64,000 nucleotides of DNA from Fennellomyces sp. T-0311 (lineage: Eukaryota; Mucoromycota; Mucoromycetes; Mucorales; Lichtheimiaceae). Position numbers and translations under genes: made by a program. The notes beneath the pieces are model-generated. The model was not told the origin of the DNA. It worked only from the letters and a program-made list of their open reading frames with translations, and did not search any database. Location of the stretch: assembly GCA_025266875.1 (NCBI GenBank), contig JALLLT010000022.1, positions 124,001 to 188,000 of the forward strand. The letters run 5' to 3'. This document shows, piece after piece, positions 32,866-45,348 of this stretch (position 1 is the first letter of the stretch; every line of letters begins with the position of its first letter).

Positions 32866-35800
32866 ATGGGGAGCCAGCACAGCCGACCCAGCAGCACACG
32901 TCGAAGCATACGATCATCGACAGGATCGTTAAGCAGCAGACGAACTCTCAAGCGACTCTCTCGTCGTCTCAACAAGCTCAATCAACATGAACAAGACAGC
33001 ATCCTCGGCAAGTCGGACGATGACGATGACACATCCACACCGTCAGCAGCGACACCGGTGGTCGCACCCGCACAGCAGCGTGATGATGCAATGTCAGAAG
33101 AAGGACCTCCGTCACCTCTGGGCCAACATCTCGCACAGTACCAGAGACGACGCAGTACCGAATACGGTGCGATGATGCGACGACGGTCTCCATCCCCCTG
33201 GAGAAACAATCGACGACCCCGCTCGTTTGCATCCTCAAGTGATGACAGCATGAGTGTTTGGTCATCCGGTGCCCTGTTCTCACAAATTGATCCTGCCAGC
33301 TCGTCATCTATTACCACCGCCACCGACTTCTCTTCCACCATCTCACGTCGCTCGCTGTTCCTGAGTCATGACAAAACCATCATGCTCCCACCGTTACCGC
33401 TGCAGCCTCGAAAGAACAGAATCCAGCAAGCCGCCCTGCCATCGCAGGAGATCCTTGAACGACTTGAACAGAACCTTCCACACGTTTTGGACGAAGCAGC
33501 GGCAGCCACCCGCACTGCCGAAGATCGAGCCCAATTCTACAAGGCCGCCCAGGAATGGAGTGCCAGAACAAATGACCCCGGCGCCATGGTCTGGGTTGCA
33601 AGGTGCCTATTGGATGGCTGGGGCATCGAGGCCAATCCATCGCTTGGCTTGAAACAGATCAAGAAACTGGCCGAACTTGGCTGCTGGGAAGCGTATTATC
33701 CACTTGCCGACTATTACCGCGAAGAAGACAGAACCCGCCGACTCGAAAAAGAAGCCATCCGATGGTACAAGGCCGCCGCGGATCTGGATATGCCCAATGA
33801 ACCCGTCGTTGGCTTTGCACAGTATCGCTTGGGCGAAATGTACGCCAAGGGTCAAGGAGCCATGGAAAACGATGCAACTGCCCTGGGATGGTTTGAGGCC
33901 AGTGCCAAGAATGGCAACAAGTAAGCGCAATCGTGTGGGAATTGAACCTTATTCACTTATGCAAACGTCCAAAAAAAGGTACGGACAGTATATTTCTGGC
34001 GTCTATTACGAGCAAGGCATCGGCGTCGAGAAGAACCTGGCCAAAGCCAAAGCCTACTTTCTGGCAAGCGCCAATCAGGAGTTCGCCGATGCTCAGGCTG
34101 CTTTGGGCATTCTCCTTGTCGATCAGTTGCATCAGTATGATGAAGGCCGAGAATGGCTGGATCGCGCCGCACAACTGGTAATTTCGCCATAGAAAAGAAG
34201 AAGAGCACAAAGCATTAACGTTGGCAAACAGGACAATGCTCGAGGATTACTGAAACTGGGCATCATGTACGAAAATGGTCAAGGCGTCCCCTGCAGCCCC
34301 GAACAAGCCATCACCTACTACAAGACCGCGGCCATCACCGCCGACGATGCCAGAGCACAATACCTTGTTGGACTCAACTATCGTCTCGGCACCATGGGGC
34401 TTCCCCAAGATTTCAAAGAAGCCGGGCGATACCTTGAACGATCCGCCCGAGCTGGATTTGCACCTGCGCAACGAATCATCGGTCTGATGCTTGCCCAAGG
34501 TCTTCTGGGACGAAAAGACGAAAATTCGGCCCTGCGCTGGTTCCGGCGAGCAGCATGCCAGGGAGATGTCCGCGCCTTGTGTCTCGTCGGCTCTTGCCAT
34601 GAAACAGGCACTGGGGGTATCCCCGTGAATCTTGATCAGGCCATGGATTATTACCGAAAAGCTGTTCGTGTTGCCGGTCCATTCCAGTCCGCGGCACAGC
34701 TTGTCCTGGCGCAGTTACTTTTGCGCATGGATCGACAGCGTGATGCCTTTGAGTGGTTCAAGAGGGCTGCCAGCCACACGACCAATTTAGTGGGTGACTC
34801 ACCTGCCGCAGTGGCTGGTCGCAAAGCAATGCTTATGGTGGCTCGTTATCACGTGCATGGATGGGGCGGTGTTACCAAGGACCCTGGCGCTGCCTTCCAA
34901 ATGCTCCACACGCTCATCGAACAAAACCCGCATGAAGGCGGTGCGCTCTACTGGCTTGCGGCCTGCTACGAAGAGGGCCTTCCCGGCATCTGTCCCCCGG
35001 ACACTAGCAAAGCATTCGAGTATTACATGAGAGCCGCCCAGTCAGGTGACACTGAGGGTGAATTCCAGGTACGGTTTATTTGTTTTGATGATCCAAAAGC
35101 GTAACAAACCTAAGACAAAATAATATAGATTGCTTTAATGCTGTCCAATGGCCAAGGAGTTGAACGTGACCGCTCAGCCGCATTCCCGTGGTACGAAAAG
35201 GCTGCTCGAAAAGGCCACCGCATCGCTCTCTACAGTTTGGGTCTCTATTACGCAAAAGGTCTCGGTGGCGTATCAACCGATCTGCGACGTGCACGGGCCT
35301 GCTTCGACAGGGCAGCGCGCAAGGGCTATGTACCAGCTATGACATCTCTGGCAATCCTGTGCCGATACGAAACTGGCTCCAATATGACGGGCAATGATGC
35401 TCGAGTGTACCGGCAACAAATGAAGATGCAAGAAGATCGACGGAATCAGATGGTGTACTGGTACAAGAAAGCCGCGGATTTGGGTGATGCTTCGGCACAA
35501 CGCGAATTAGGCATGCTGTACGACCAAGGACTCGGTGTCAAACAAAACTATGAGCGAGCATTCCAACTGATGCAGAAAGCTGCGGAACAGCGTGAGCCAC
35601 GCGCCACACTGATGCTTGGCAGCTATTACCAGAATGGTATTGGTGGAGTGGAAGCCAATTTCGAAAAAGCACTAGAACTGTATCATGAGGCTGCCCAGCT
35701 TGGTGCACCAACGTATGTCTATTATAAACAAAAACTCTTGTTCAGGAAAATAATTACTAACCCTTTATTGGAATTTAGTGCCTTTTATGCCTCAGCTCAG

Positions 35801-38379
35801 GTCTACCAATTGCTCGGGAAATTCGATGAAGCTTTTGCCCATTACAAGCTCGCTGCCCAAGATCCTGGCCTATCTGAAACAATGGCAAGCAAGAACGCCA
35901 AACTTATGGTTGCGCGATACGCTCTCGGATACTACTATGACTCATCCAATGCACCGATCACTATTGTCAATCTCGACGGTGTAACCAAGGAGGCTGCGTT
36001 CCAGCTACTCTTCCACTTAGCCACGCAAGACGAATTCTTCCCGGCATTTTATTGGCTTGGCAACTGCTACTACCAAGGCAACGGCACTGAGGTGAACAAG
36101 TGCAAGGCCTTTGAATACTACATCCTTGTTGCCGAAAGCGAAAAACCCAACTCGATGGATGCCATGCTGCGAGTCGCCTACATGTACGAAGAAGGAGATG
36201 GTGTTCAAGTCAATCCCGCCGCAGCATTAAAGTTCAATCAATCCTGTGCAGATAAGGGGCATCCCGAGGCTCAGTACAATATGGGCATGGCGTACTGGCG
36301 GGGCAAATACAATGCCAACATCAACTTAGGAGAAGCGGTTGTATGGTTTACCCATTCCGCAACCATCTATCCGGCTAGCAGCTGGGCCCTTGGTCAGATG
36401 GCGTTCGAGAATGGAGACCAAGATGTCGCCATTGCCTGGTGGCAAAAGTCAATCAAGCAAGGCCATGTTCCATCCATGCGATCACTTGCCAAGTTACTAT
36501 TGCAAACGACCACTGGCGAAGCAGAAGCAGCTGTGGCGCTCAACAGTCAAATTGCGACGACGCAAGATCCAAATTCGACTCATGTAGAGACGGCTATGGG
36601 ACTTCTAGAAAACGCCGTTCGATCAGGAGATCCAGAGGCTTTGGTTGACCTCGGCAAAATTCACCAAAAAAGTGCAACAACAATGACACGTCAGCCATTG
36701 TTGCCCGAATTGTGCGACGACTATGATGATGACATGCAAGCTGCCGAAATTTATTTGCAGAAACGCCAAGCCCAGCAAGAGCTAGCCATTCGATGCTTCG
36801 AACAAGCAGCGGCAATGGGACATATTGAAGCCATGTTTTTGGCAGCTCAATCCTGGCACTCGCAGCAACAGTTTGCAGCTGCATTGGATCATTACGAACG
36901 TGCAGCTGAACGAAACCATGCATTATCCCGTGTCATGCGAGCACGTTATCGAATTGCGGGACTGGGTGGCATTACTGCTGATCCTGAAACTGGATACAAG
37001 GTAAATTTGATTTGCTCCTTATGGATTTAAGGTTTTATTGACTCACAACAACAATAACAACACAGGAGCTATTGGCATGTGCTCAAGACGGCAATTGCGT
37101 GGATGCCTACAATTCATTAGGCCAATGCCATGAACTTGGACTTGGTACAAAGCAGGATGATCGTCGCGCACTTGAATGGTATCTCCGTTCTGCGGAGAAA
37201 ACACAAGACGCCGAAGCCATGTTTCGCATTGGTCAAATGCACGCGCAGGGCCGGGTCCCCTCTCAGCAAGACGACCATCACAACAAAGATTTGGAAGCAT
37301 TGCAGTGGTACCGATTCGCCTGTGATTCGCGTAACCATCCTCGCGCACATTACTACATTGGGCTCTATCACGTTCATGGCATTCGATCCGAAGATGGCAA
37401 GACATTGTTACAAGCTGATATTCCTGTCGCGATCCACCATTTTCGACAAGCTGCGGAGCAAGACGACCGAGACGCCATGGTCCAAGTGGGACAATTGTTA
37501 TTGTTTACTGACGATACAAACAACAATGAGCAGCTGATCGTCGAGGGATTCGAATGGCTGGAACGCGCAGCTCAACTTGGATCGGCTGAAGCTCAATGCG
37601 AACTTGGCAAGCTGTATCATTCGGGAAAACCTGGCTTACTAAATCAAGATTTCGAAAAAGCCTATGATTACTTTTGCCGATCTGCTGCTCAGAAGGACAA
37701 GACTGCTACGCTGTTTATCGGCACCTATCATGAACACGGCATTCATGTCCCTCCCAACCTGGATTTGGCTCGCGAATGGTATCAAGACGCAGTAGAAACC
37801 CACGAGGGATGGTGGTTGGCAGAGCTGGCCTTGGCTCGTTTGCTGCATAGCCGTCAAGAAACGCAATCCCAAGCCTATCGTTTGTTTAAAGCTGCACACG
37901 CGCATGCTCCTCACGAAACCTCCGCCACAATGATGGTCGCTCTCTATGAATTGTATGGATGGGCGAACGTGCCTGCCCGGCCGGCCGCGGCAGCCGCAGT
38001 ATTGCTTCAATTGGCTCAGCAAGGTGAACCCAAGACATTCCTTCATGTTGCCCAGTGTTACGCTCAAGGCCTTGGACTTGACCGCGACCCCGTCAAGGCA
38101 TTCGAATGGTACGGTCGCGTCGTGTCGCATTATGACCAAGACGATGACGACGACGAGGCGGACAACCAACTTGGCCATGCGCTCTACCGATTGGCTGAAT
38201 TCTACGAACGTGGTTTCGAAGATGTTGTCCCTGCCGATCGCGGACGAGCCGACGACTTGTTCAAATTAGCCGCTCAACATGGTACGTACGCAAGCGCAAT
38301 AACAAATACAGGATCGCGTGCTCTAAACACCGCCCCTTACTTTTGACTCAATGCAGGATTCTCTCAGTGCCATTATTAG
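32866..38379 (+). CDS. Very large Sel1-repeat (TPR-like) protein
   Basis: Sel1-like repeats are paired helices that act as scaffolds, for example in ER-associated degradation and in chitin-synthase activation by Skt5/Chs4-type proteins; the partner here is unknown. Seven exons (32866-33920, 33979-34177, 34232-35068, 35129-35712, 35779-37000, 37066-38281, 38357-38379) splice in frame to 1711 residues. The first ~190 residues are Arg/Ser-rich and look disordered. From about residue 230 to the end the protein is almost wholly Sel1 units (A...LG..Y..G.GV....KA..WY..AA..G). No signal peptide or membrane segment is evident. This is far longer than Skt5-type proteins. The last exon adds only GFSQCHY before the stop. 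Confidence 0.88.
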
Positions 38380-38762
38380 TCTTATTTATATGCTATGTAT
38401 AGTACTTTTCCTTATATCTGTATATATTCTATTATGCCCATTGCATTTCGTTTATGTTTTATCCATTTTTACCCCACTTGCAACAAATAATGCACAACCC
38501 ACATTCGTTTATACATTATTAAAGTATACCAGCTCGTTGAGCATTCCGCTTTTGGCCAAACCGCCAATAAATGCCTTTTCTTGGAAAAAAACACCCCCCG
38601 CCTGTTTTTTTGCCAAACGCCCATCGCCGTCGTGTAACATGCGAGAAAAAACGGGCGCAGCATGAATAGAGCGAAAGAAAACTTTAGTTCGAATACTACT
38701 CGCGTAAATTCCGCCCCCGGCTACTTGTCCGGATATATCGAGTAAAAAAATATGCGCTAGCA

Positions 38763-38771
38763 TATATAAAT
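38763..38771 (+). promoter_or_regulatory. TATA box of the WWE-domain gene
   Basis: TATATAAAT lies about 63 bp before the ATG at 38834 and is followed by a pyrimidine-rich leader, a common fungal core-promoter layout. Confidence 0.55.
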
Positions 38772-38833
38772 AACCGACGAGCTCGCTCCTACCTCCAATA
38801 TTCTCTATCTCTCTTTCTCTACAACTTGTGCCA

Positions 38834-39553
38834 ATGTTGACCATCCGCAAAGTATTTCAAAAGAAAAGCAAGAAGCAGCAAAAGCAGCAGAAGAAGAAGA
38901 AGCACGAGTCAGTTGCATCTAGCACAATAGCGTCTTCATCTTCCAATTCATCACCCACCTCATCGCAACCCACCACACCTACCAGTGGACCATTTGTGCA
39001 CGATGCACGCGGCATCTTTCGTACACTCGAGCCCATCTGGTACTACTCATACCCGACGACTGCAGGCGAATTGGAGTGGATGCCCTTCGATCCTCATTGT
39101 CAAACCGTATTGGAAGTTGCATATACCCAAAACAAGGCGTCATGCGACTTGGGCCAGCAAACCATTGTCCACTTTACACCGGGAGCGGACGATGGTGGAT
39201 GGGTCTTGGATGACACGGTACGACGCGTTATTTCACCTGTATGGTGGTACGAACAAGACTCGATAATTGATGGGAGCAAGGGCATGTGTCGATTCGATTA
39301 CAAGAATCAAGCACGATTGGAGGCACTGGCAGACGAAGATCGATCGAAATTATCCATGGTTGACGAAGCATTCCCTCATCCGTTCACAATTACCTTGGTT
39401 AATAGGTCGCGCGATCAAAAAGAGGAATGGCGTGGATTTCTTCACTTGGAATTCCCGGCTGTCTATGTCAGCAATCCTTACGAAAAGGATTACTTTTACC
39501 AAGAATCTTTACAACAAGAAGAGTATACCACCGGCCGACGGTTTTCTATCTAA
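38834..39553 (+). CDS. WWE-domain protein without a catalytic domain
   Basis: WWE domains bind ADP-ribose-type ligands or protein partners in ubiquitin and PARP systems, and occur at the front of DDHD phospholipases; the role here is unknown. Single exon, 239 residues, starting at the first ATG; GTG six bases upstream is not used. A Lys/Gln-rich basic head (about 1-25) and a Ser/Thr-rich linker are followed by a WWE-like module: PIWYYSYP, LEWMPFDPHCQTVLEVAY, then TVRRV. A second, more divergent module begins SPVWWYEQD and includes YKNQARLEALA and a beta-rich end. No hydrolase or RING domain follows. The assignment rests on pattern recognition of the Trp/Tyr spacing. Confidence 0.6.
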   Translation: MLTIRKVFQKKSKKQQKQQKKKKHESVASSTIASSSSNSSPTSSQPTTPTSGPFVHDARGIFRTLEPIWYYSYPTTAGELEWMPFDPHCQTVLEVAYTQNKASCDLGQQTIVHFTPGADDGGWVLDDTVRRVISPVWWYEQDSIIDGSKGMCRFDYKNQARLEALADEDRSKLSMVDEAFPHPFTITLVNRSRDQKEEWRGFLHLEFPAVYVSNPYEKDYFYQESLQQEEYTTGRRFSI

Positions 39554-41399
39554 GTTATTTGGCTTGCTTTTTTCCCTCTCCTCTCTTACATCACGTAATA
39601 TACCTCTCATACTTTTTTTTGTATATAATTTTTTTTTACCTTCCGACATGTAAAACTTTTTTCTTTGTTGGGTGACACCCGATGCCCCCGTTGATGTGAT
39701 ACGAGTCTTTACCACGTCCGTGCACCCCGACTGAAGAGTAAAATGTTTTTATTACATCATTACAAGTTTTATTTTTTTGATTAACAGAATCAGCTAGACT
39801 ATATATTGTTTAGAATGATTAGGAATCGACGAAATCGAAGTGTATAGAAAAAAGTATTGCCGTCGGTGAATTTGGTCAAAAAGCTAAAGGGGCCCAGCAA
39901 ATAAATTTATTATATTAGGTGCTGCTACTATTTTTGCCCTGAGACAAAAAGTTAAATATATATAATTTGAGGTACATCCCGTTGATCCGAGATCCAAATA
40001 GATCGCTTTAGGAAATAAAGGAAACTTCCATTTGATGCCATGTTTTTTGTTCAAGAACCATGCGACAGAAAAAAAGGCTTCCTTTTTGTTTTTCTTTGAA
40101 GAAGTCCGAAAGCGTGCCGTATTTGTTTCCATGTCAGTACGTATATAGAAATCCGACGATTGACTTCCTACTTGGACATGAAGGCTTTGTGCTTTCCTTC
40201 CATAGTATCCACATGAATTTCTATATACTGCGCAGCCAAGCCTTCTACAACGAGTCTACTATGTCATATTGCCAAGATGGCCGGCGACATTTCCGTGCTA
40301 ATGAAGAAGTCTAAGGATTCCACGAACAGATATAAAGTTTAGGAATATGTCACGCATTAAACCATTTGCTGTTAGTCTCAATACCTTTTTGCGCCATGGG
40401 AGTGGGCACCAAAAAGGTAACAGATGGCTGAATGTTTGAAGCTCACGAGATAGAGTACAAATTTATTGGAGAAAGAACAGCTGTGTACTGGTCAGGTCGC
40501 ATGCGTTGAAATGAGAAGAATCGGTTGTCATTTTCGTGATTATTGGATTTAACTCTCAGAATATCCGAGTTTCCGAACACGCTAATGTCAAACAAATAAA
40601 AAACGTGTTGAATTGTTATAACTAGAAAAAGCTGTTGGGATAATGAAGATATGTCATAACATAGCAGTCATGATCGATAAAGTGTAACAATGCGTATGCA
40701 TGGCGTATACCATAACCAATCAGTCAAGCTTAAATTAGATCTAAAGAAATTCCTGCTGCGGGGCACTTTTGATTCTGGTAGGAAAGTGTGCGCGGTGAAA
40801 GCATAATGAAGGAGTCGGTTAATTTGCACCGATAGACTAGGCACTGCGCACATGTATGTATGATTTACTCAGCAGAAAGAAACAACAAATCTAGAACCAA
40901 CGTCTTACGCCACATTTTGTTAGTAGCAAGCTTTTGTGGCGTATCAACTGGAATACCCATAATGACTTGCAAAAAAGAGAGAGTAGCTTTTCACTGCGAA
41001 GACCATTAACAGTGAATATGGATACAAATGATAACGAATTTGGTTGATCTTATTACACACTGAGGACTAGATGACGCCATTGTTATAGACGTCATTTTTT
41101 AGTCCCTATTACAAAGATACAGCCTATGCATAATAATATTACATTGCAGTGCATCATGTTAGCGTAATGTGAGTTACTTTTTTTCTTTTAAACGAATGCT
41201 TGAGTAGGTCGTGGTCATCGCTCTGAACAAGCTTCATCGCAAGGAAAGGCCGCAAGGCGCCATCGCGTAGATCCCATAAGGGTCAATAAAAAAGGCTTGC
41301 TAGGATGTTGTTGTTGACATGTTTAATAAGAAGACATCATTGTTTGTACCAGTGACAAAATGAATTATTTTTGGCATGCTTAAGCATTTATTTTCGTAA
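39554..41399. other. AT-rich intergenic region, no gene recognised
   Basis: The 3' flank of the WWE gene and about 1.8 kb of AT-rich DNA. Short frames near 39884-40314 on both strands lack motifs; a 28-codon minus-strand fragment near 40170-40260 looks protein-like but is flanked by stops. No repeat was recognised. Confidence 0.5.
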
Positions 41400-42140
41400 T
41401 CAGGACGATGAATCAAAACAAGAGCTATTATTATCTTCACTTTTCGTTGTGTTTGCTCGTTTATGTGCAGCAAGTTTGTTCCGGCCTGCAGATACATTAT
41501 CGCAATCATCAGTACAATGGTCGTTCACAGTTTGACATGCATCGCAATGCAAATAACATTTTTCCAATTTAACACAGATTGTGGAGTAATCAGGACTATC
41601 AAGAAATTCCATCGTGGCCGTTCTTGTCGCGAGGTTTTCTTCAATATAGCTATCGAGTATTACCGTGGTATCGCCACGATAAAAACCAAAGTGGTCACGA
41701 TGAAGCCATACGCGCGCAATGCTCTTGTCAGACAATTTTGCTTCGATATCGGCTAAAAGGGTTTTCACAGTTTCTTGAACCTCAGTCATTATTTGCTTTT
41801 GCGTAGGAAACAAGGCCATTCCGTTAAAGAAAATGACAGTAATAGGATCAATCACGTTAGATGTCGTTGTAGGAAGGAGCAGGGTGTTGTTGTAAAGTAC
41901 GCCGTTGCGCAGTGCCTGGGCCCGAGCTTGATTGGTTGCAAAGCATACTTCGATGATGATCCCTGCTGGTGCCGTCTTGTTTTTCAGTTGCCGCGCACAC
42001 ATGATCGTCTCACGCCCGTACTGCTTCGTGAGAGTCTCTATTGCTTCGTATTCGGATTTTACGGTGTTTTTAAAGTTGAAAAGCAGTGTTTCCGGACAAG
42101 GGGTGATGCGCCATCTATCAAATGTAGTGTCGGTCTTCAT
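41400..42140 (-). CDS. LINE ORF1 (gag-like) protein or domesticated derivative, with CCHC knuckle
   Basis: Single exon, 246 residues from the ATG at 42140; an in-frame Met at 42413 lies beyond a short inverted-repeat element and adds unlike sequence. The N-terminal half resembles an RNA-binding fold (ITVIFFNGMALFPTQKQI, then ARVWLHRDHFGFYRGD). Near the C-terminus it has a zinc-knuckle-like motif CDACQTVNDHCTDDC (CX2CX5HX4C, one residue longer than the usual knuckle), and the tail is Lys/Ser/Asn-rich. This layout resembles ORF1 proteins of non-LTR retrotransposons common in Mucoromycota. No reverse transcriptase lies nearby, so it is an orphan ORF1 remnant or a host gene derived from one. Confidence in the family is moderate. 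Confidence 0.5.
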   Translation of the reverse strand: MKTDTTFDRWRITPCPETLLFNFKNTVKSEYEAIETLTKQYGRETIMCARQLKNKTAPAGIIIEVCFATNQARAQALRNGVLYNNTLLLPTTTSNVIDPITVIFFNGMALFPTQKQIMTEVQETVKTLLADIEAKLSDKSIARVWLHRDHFGFYRGDTTVILDSYIEENLATRTATMEFLDSPDYSTICVKLEKCYLHCDACQTVNDHCTDDCDNVSAGRNKLAAHKRANTTKSEDNNSSCFDSSS

Positions 42141-42255
42141 TGCAGTAATGAGAAAGAAAAGAGAAAGAACGTCATTAAGTCTAAAAGAAGTATATTTATT
42201 TGACAGGTAAAGGATTTTTCTGGAAGTTTTGTTTGATGGATCACGTTTCATTGTA

Positions 42256-42440
42256 GGGCCTATATCACATGCCCGGGTTTCAGTAAAAAATTTACAGTGC
42301 GATAGTGTTAACTTACCAGATTGGGACACGCGTCCTCCATACCTGGCATACAGTCCGTATGCAGGTCCTGCTGGCCAAAGCCGACCTGAGAGTCGTGTCT
42401 GGCATGCTGACACTGAAGCCCAGACATGTGATATAGGCCT
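42256..42440. mobile_element. Small terminal-inverted-repeat element (MITE-like)
   Basis: A 29-bp sequence beginning GGGCCTATATCACATG at 42256-42284 is repeated in inverted orientation at 42412-42440 with about five mismatches. The 127-bp interior is non-coding and contains a smaller palindrome around CATACAGTCCGTATG. Size and ends fit a MITE or foldback element; no clear target duplication was seen, so element status is tentative. Confidence 0.5.
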
Positions 42441-45348
42441 GTTAGTGATTTTTAATTTTTGTTACAAACCGTATACGTGTATGCACTTTGTAAATATACG
42501 ATACTTCCCAGCCAATCCTCATGAATGTACTCATAAAATTTAAGGGCGTAAACGGTGATTGTATATGATCCAGGGGAGCCCATAATATGAATTACTGTGG
42601 CTTTTTTGAAGATTATTACGGAAACCTAGAATACGTGACTTGAAGCTCGACAATGCTCTTGCCGGTAATCGTACTAGAGCAAACTGTGGAACTACATGCT
42701 CGAGCCATCGGTAGATCATTGAATTGCTCCTTCTTGTTAGCATTGAATTCTTAAGCAAGTAAACAATTTAGGGTACTCGAGGCGAAACAAAGTAAACGAC
42801 CTTTCGAGACATGAACAAGCTTTATGCTCAGGGATGTCATATAATATTTTTGCTCGGAAACCAGCACCCCATGTCCATTCTTTGCTCATAGGGGCACCAT
42901 GGATCTTTTATATGCTTAAGCTTATATATAATATGCGGCTCTTTGAGAACTGGATAATCAAACAAACATAGTTCGATCGAATGCATATTCGGTTTCTATG
43001 CTTTCTGAGCTTTCATGAACTGGACGATCTCGGTGTCAAAATTTCAAGTAGCGCATTAAAGAAAACAATGATAGTGTGTTAATGAGGATGTGGAGTACCT
43101 ATCTGTGTATGTGCTGCTATATGTTGATTTCCAGGCTATATGTTCCAAATACAGTAAGGAAAGCATAAGAACCAAAAGGACTACAGTATGAATAACGCCG
43201 CTTTAGTGCACCGTTCGTACCAAAGAGGCAAAGATGTACACGTCAAAAAGAATATATAAAATAAAGTAAACAACGTAAAAACTGTGCTTGATATTGATGA
43301 TGAAGGGATATGGGTGAATGGTTCATGTGTTTACAAAGATTAGGGGTCCAGGGAAAGCCACGAAGGTCTCAGTATTCCCCGGCATCTGATAAATGCTCGC
43401 TGGAATAAGCCAGTCTTGTTCAATTGTTCTTCCAAACAGAAGCACTCCAAAACGCGCGTAGCCTGAGTGAGATAACTTTATCGTAGGAGGTACTAGTAAA
43501 GTAGCATGCTTGAAATGACTTGGCAATGACCTTGCAGATTCCGATAGCTTGGATACAGATATTGCTGATGTAATACATGTACAATGCTAATTGTATACCC
43601 AATGTATTGACAACATCACTTATGAGTGAGGTGGATCAAACGGTACAAAGGGTAAAAGAGATTTATTAAAGTATCTTTGAAGTTTCGGATATGCTTTATT
43701 GAATGCAGCGCTCTATGCTTTTTTATTATTATCTTTTGGGTATTGAACCAGCGATGGCAGTTTAGATAGTGTTTCATCTTTAGAATTGCCTGAATAGATA
43801 TAGTACGTAGAGGATCTTTTTCTTTATTCAGTTCATGGGGATCTGAGGATGTCTTTGACATCCGCCCTGTAGTGTAATGACCGCATTGCTATATTGGGGT
43901 CAATTCCATGCCCTGTGAGTTTATCCTATTCGTACGTACAGTGTAATCCTTAATCCATGTAGACAAGTTACTATGTAAGTACACTTCATGATGACGTTGA
44001 ACCGATATATGTTGACTAATAGGGAATATATCTTATTATTATCATCTGTGGTTGTTTCATCACAATGAGCAGGCTAACAACAAAGAGGAATGCACTGGGT
44101 CCCTGTTCACAATTTGCGTCCGTCTATTAGGTCAATGACATGACTTTGTCCAGGAAGAGCAGTGCCGAAACCAGATCATCCATCCCACAATCATCGTGGG
44201 GATTGATGAAAAGCTATTTAGAAGCAGTGAGATAAAAACAAAAGATACCATGTGTACACTGTCAGCTACATACTGTTGTACCCTCGACATACATCATCCA
44301 TGGTTACAAGCTTCCCCGCTGGTCTTCTTTCGTACTCTCTTCTTCCGGTATAATATAATCTTGTGTTTGTCGTGATTCATGTAAGTGTACTTTTAACAGC
44401 TATCACTCTGAAAAATTTCACCAGATTGGTTCCAGGAATAGGATGGCGTATTGCCAGGCGAATAGACGGTTCGCTATATTGTCAAAAATTATTACTTCCA
44501 CAATGCTAAAGAGTATCATATATACTGTACGTTCTATGGTTATGTACAATTTATCACCATATAAATCCTGTCTCTTAATATAGCATGCCGTTACCAACAT
44601 TTTCTATTGCGAATCACCGATATATAATAACTCAGCCTGCGAGGTAAGAAGCACGGAAGGATGATATAGCCAAAGTGAAGGTATGTTAAATATACGTAGA
44701 GGAAGGATATGATTGAAAAAGGTTCAAAGAAGATTATCAGAAACGAGAAAGCTTAAAGAATATCCTTCATATTGTCAGCTGCATTGTCCCGTACTAATTG
44801 GTGGCACTCCGTCTCTATGCCCTCTGTCTCTTGATATATCACTTGGCCATGCCGCTGCTCGAAGGCTTGCTCTGAGCGTATCTAACAGTCGTAGCTGGAT
44901 CCTTGATGATACTCGTATATTACAAAGATACGTACTGGGAACTTTTGTCATTTTGGACTACAATCGTCAATGAAGCTATTGGTTTACATTTTCCTTTGCT
45001 TGACAACTTTATCCTGAATGGGCGAGACTCTTTTGTTACATATGGCTTCATTTTCACGTGTTATTCATGTACGCGTACAGTCGCTTTAATATTTCTGCAT
45101 CATGGCCTTTCCCGTCGTCGTTCCTCCTCATTACTATATATGTCACCCCAAAAAGTGCTGCGTATGAACAAATGCATACGCGGTAACTCAACTGAGTTGC
45201 GATGGATGGTGGCACGAACAAGAACGTTAATAAATTATCAAAGCATGGCAGACCAGGCGCAGGAACAATGGACATGGCCTTTCCGTACTCAGTTACTGTT
45301 TCGACAACAGCCGTCCTCACTGTAATCTATCTGATTCATGTTATCACA
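42441..45348. other. AT-rich gene-poor region
   Basis: About 2.9 kb. Isolated ATG frames exist, such as an 81-codon minus-strand frame 43861-43616 and a 140-codon plus-strand frame 44903-45325 overlapped by an 88-codon minus-strand frame. None has a recognised domain or convincing splice partners. Confidence 0.45.

Noticed and set aside
33380..38178. Long frames on the opposite strand and other phases of the Sel1 gene (for example 37639-38178 minus)
   Set aside because: Repeats with a strong codon pattern produce open shadow frames; the Sel1 reading is consistent over 5 kb and seven exons.
40060..40314. 84-codon plus-strand frame and overlapping minus-strand fragments near 40 kb
   Set aside because: Short, mutually overlapping, stop-flanked and without domains.
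44903..45325. 140-codon plus-strand frame ahead of the BEACH gene
   Set aside because: Composition unlike a conserved protein, overlapped by a minus-strand frame, no domain.
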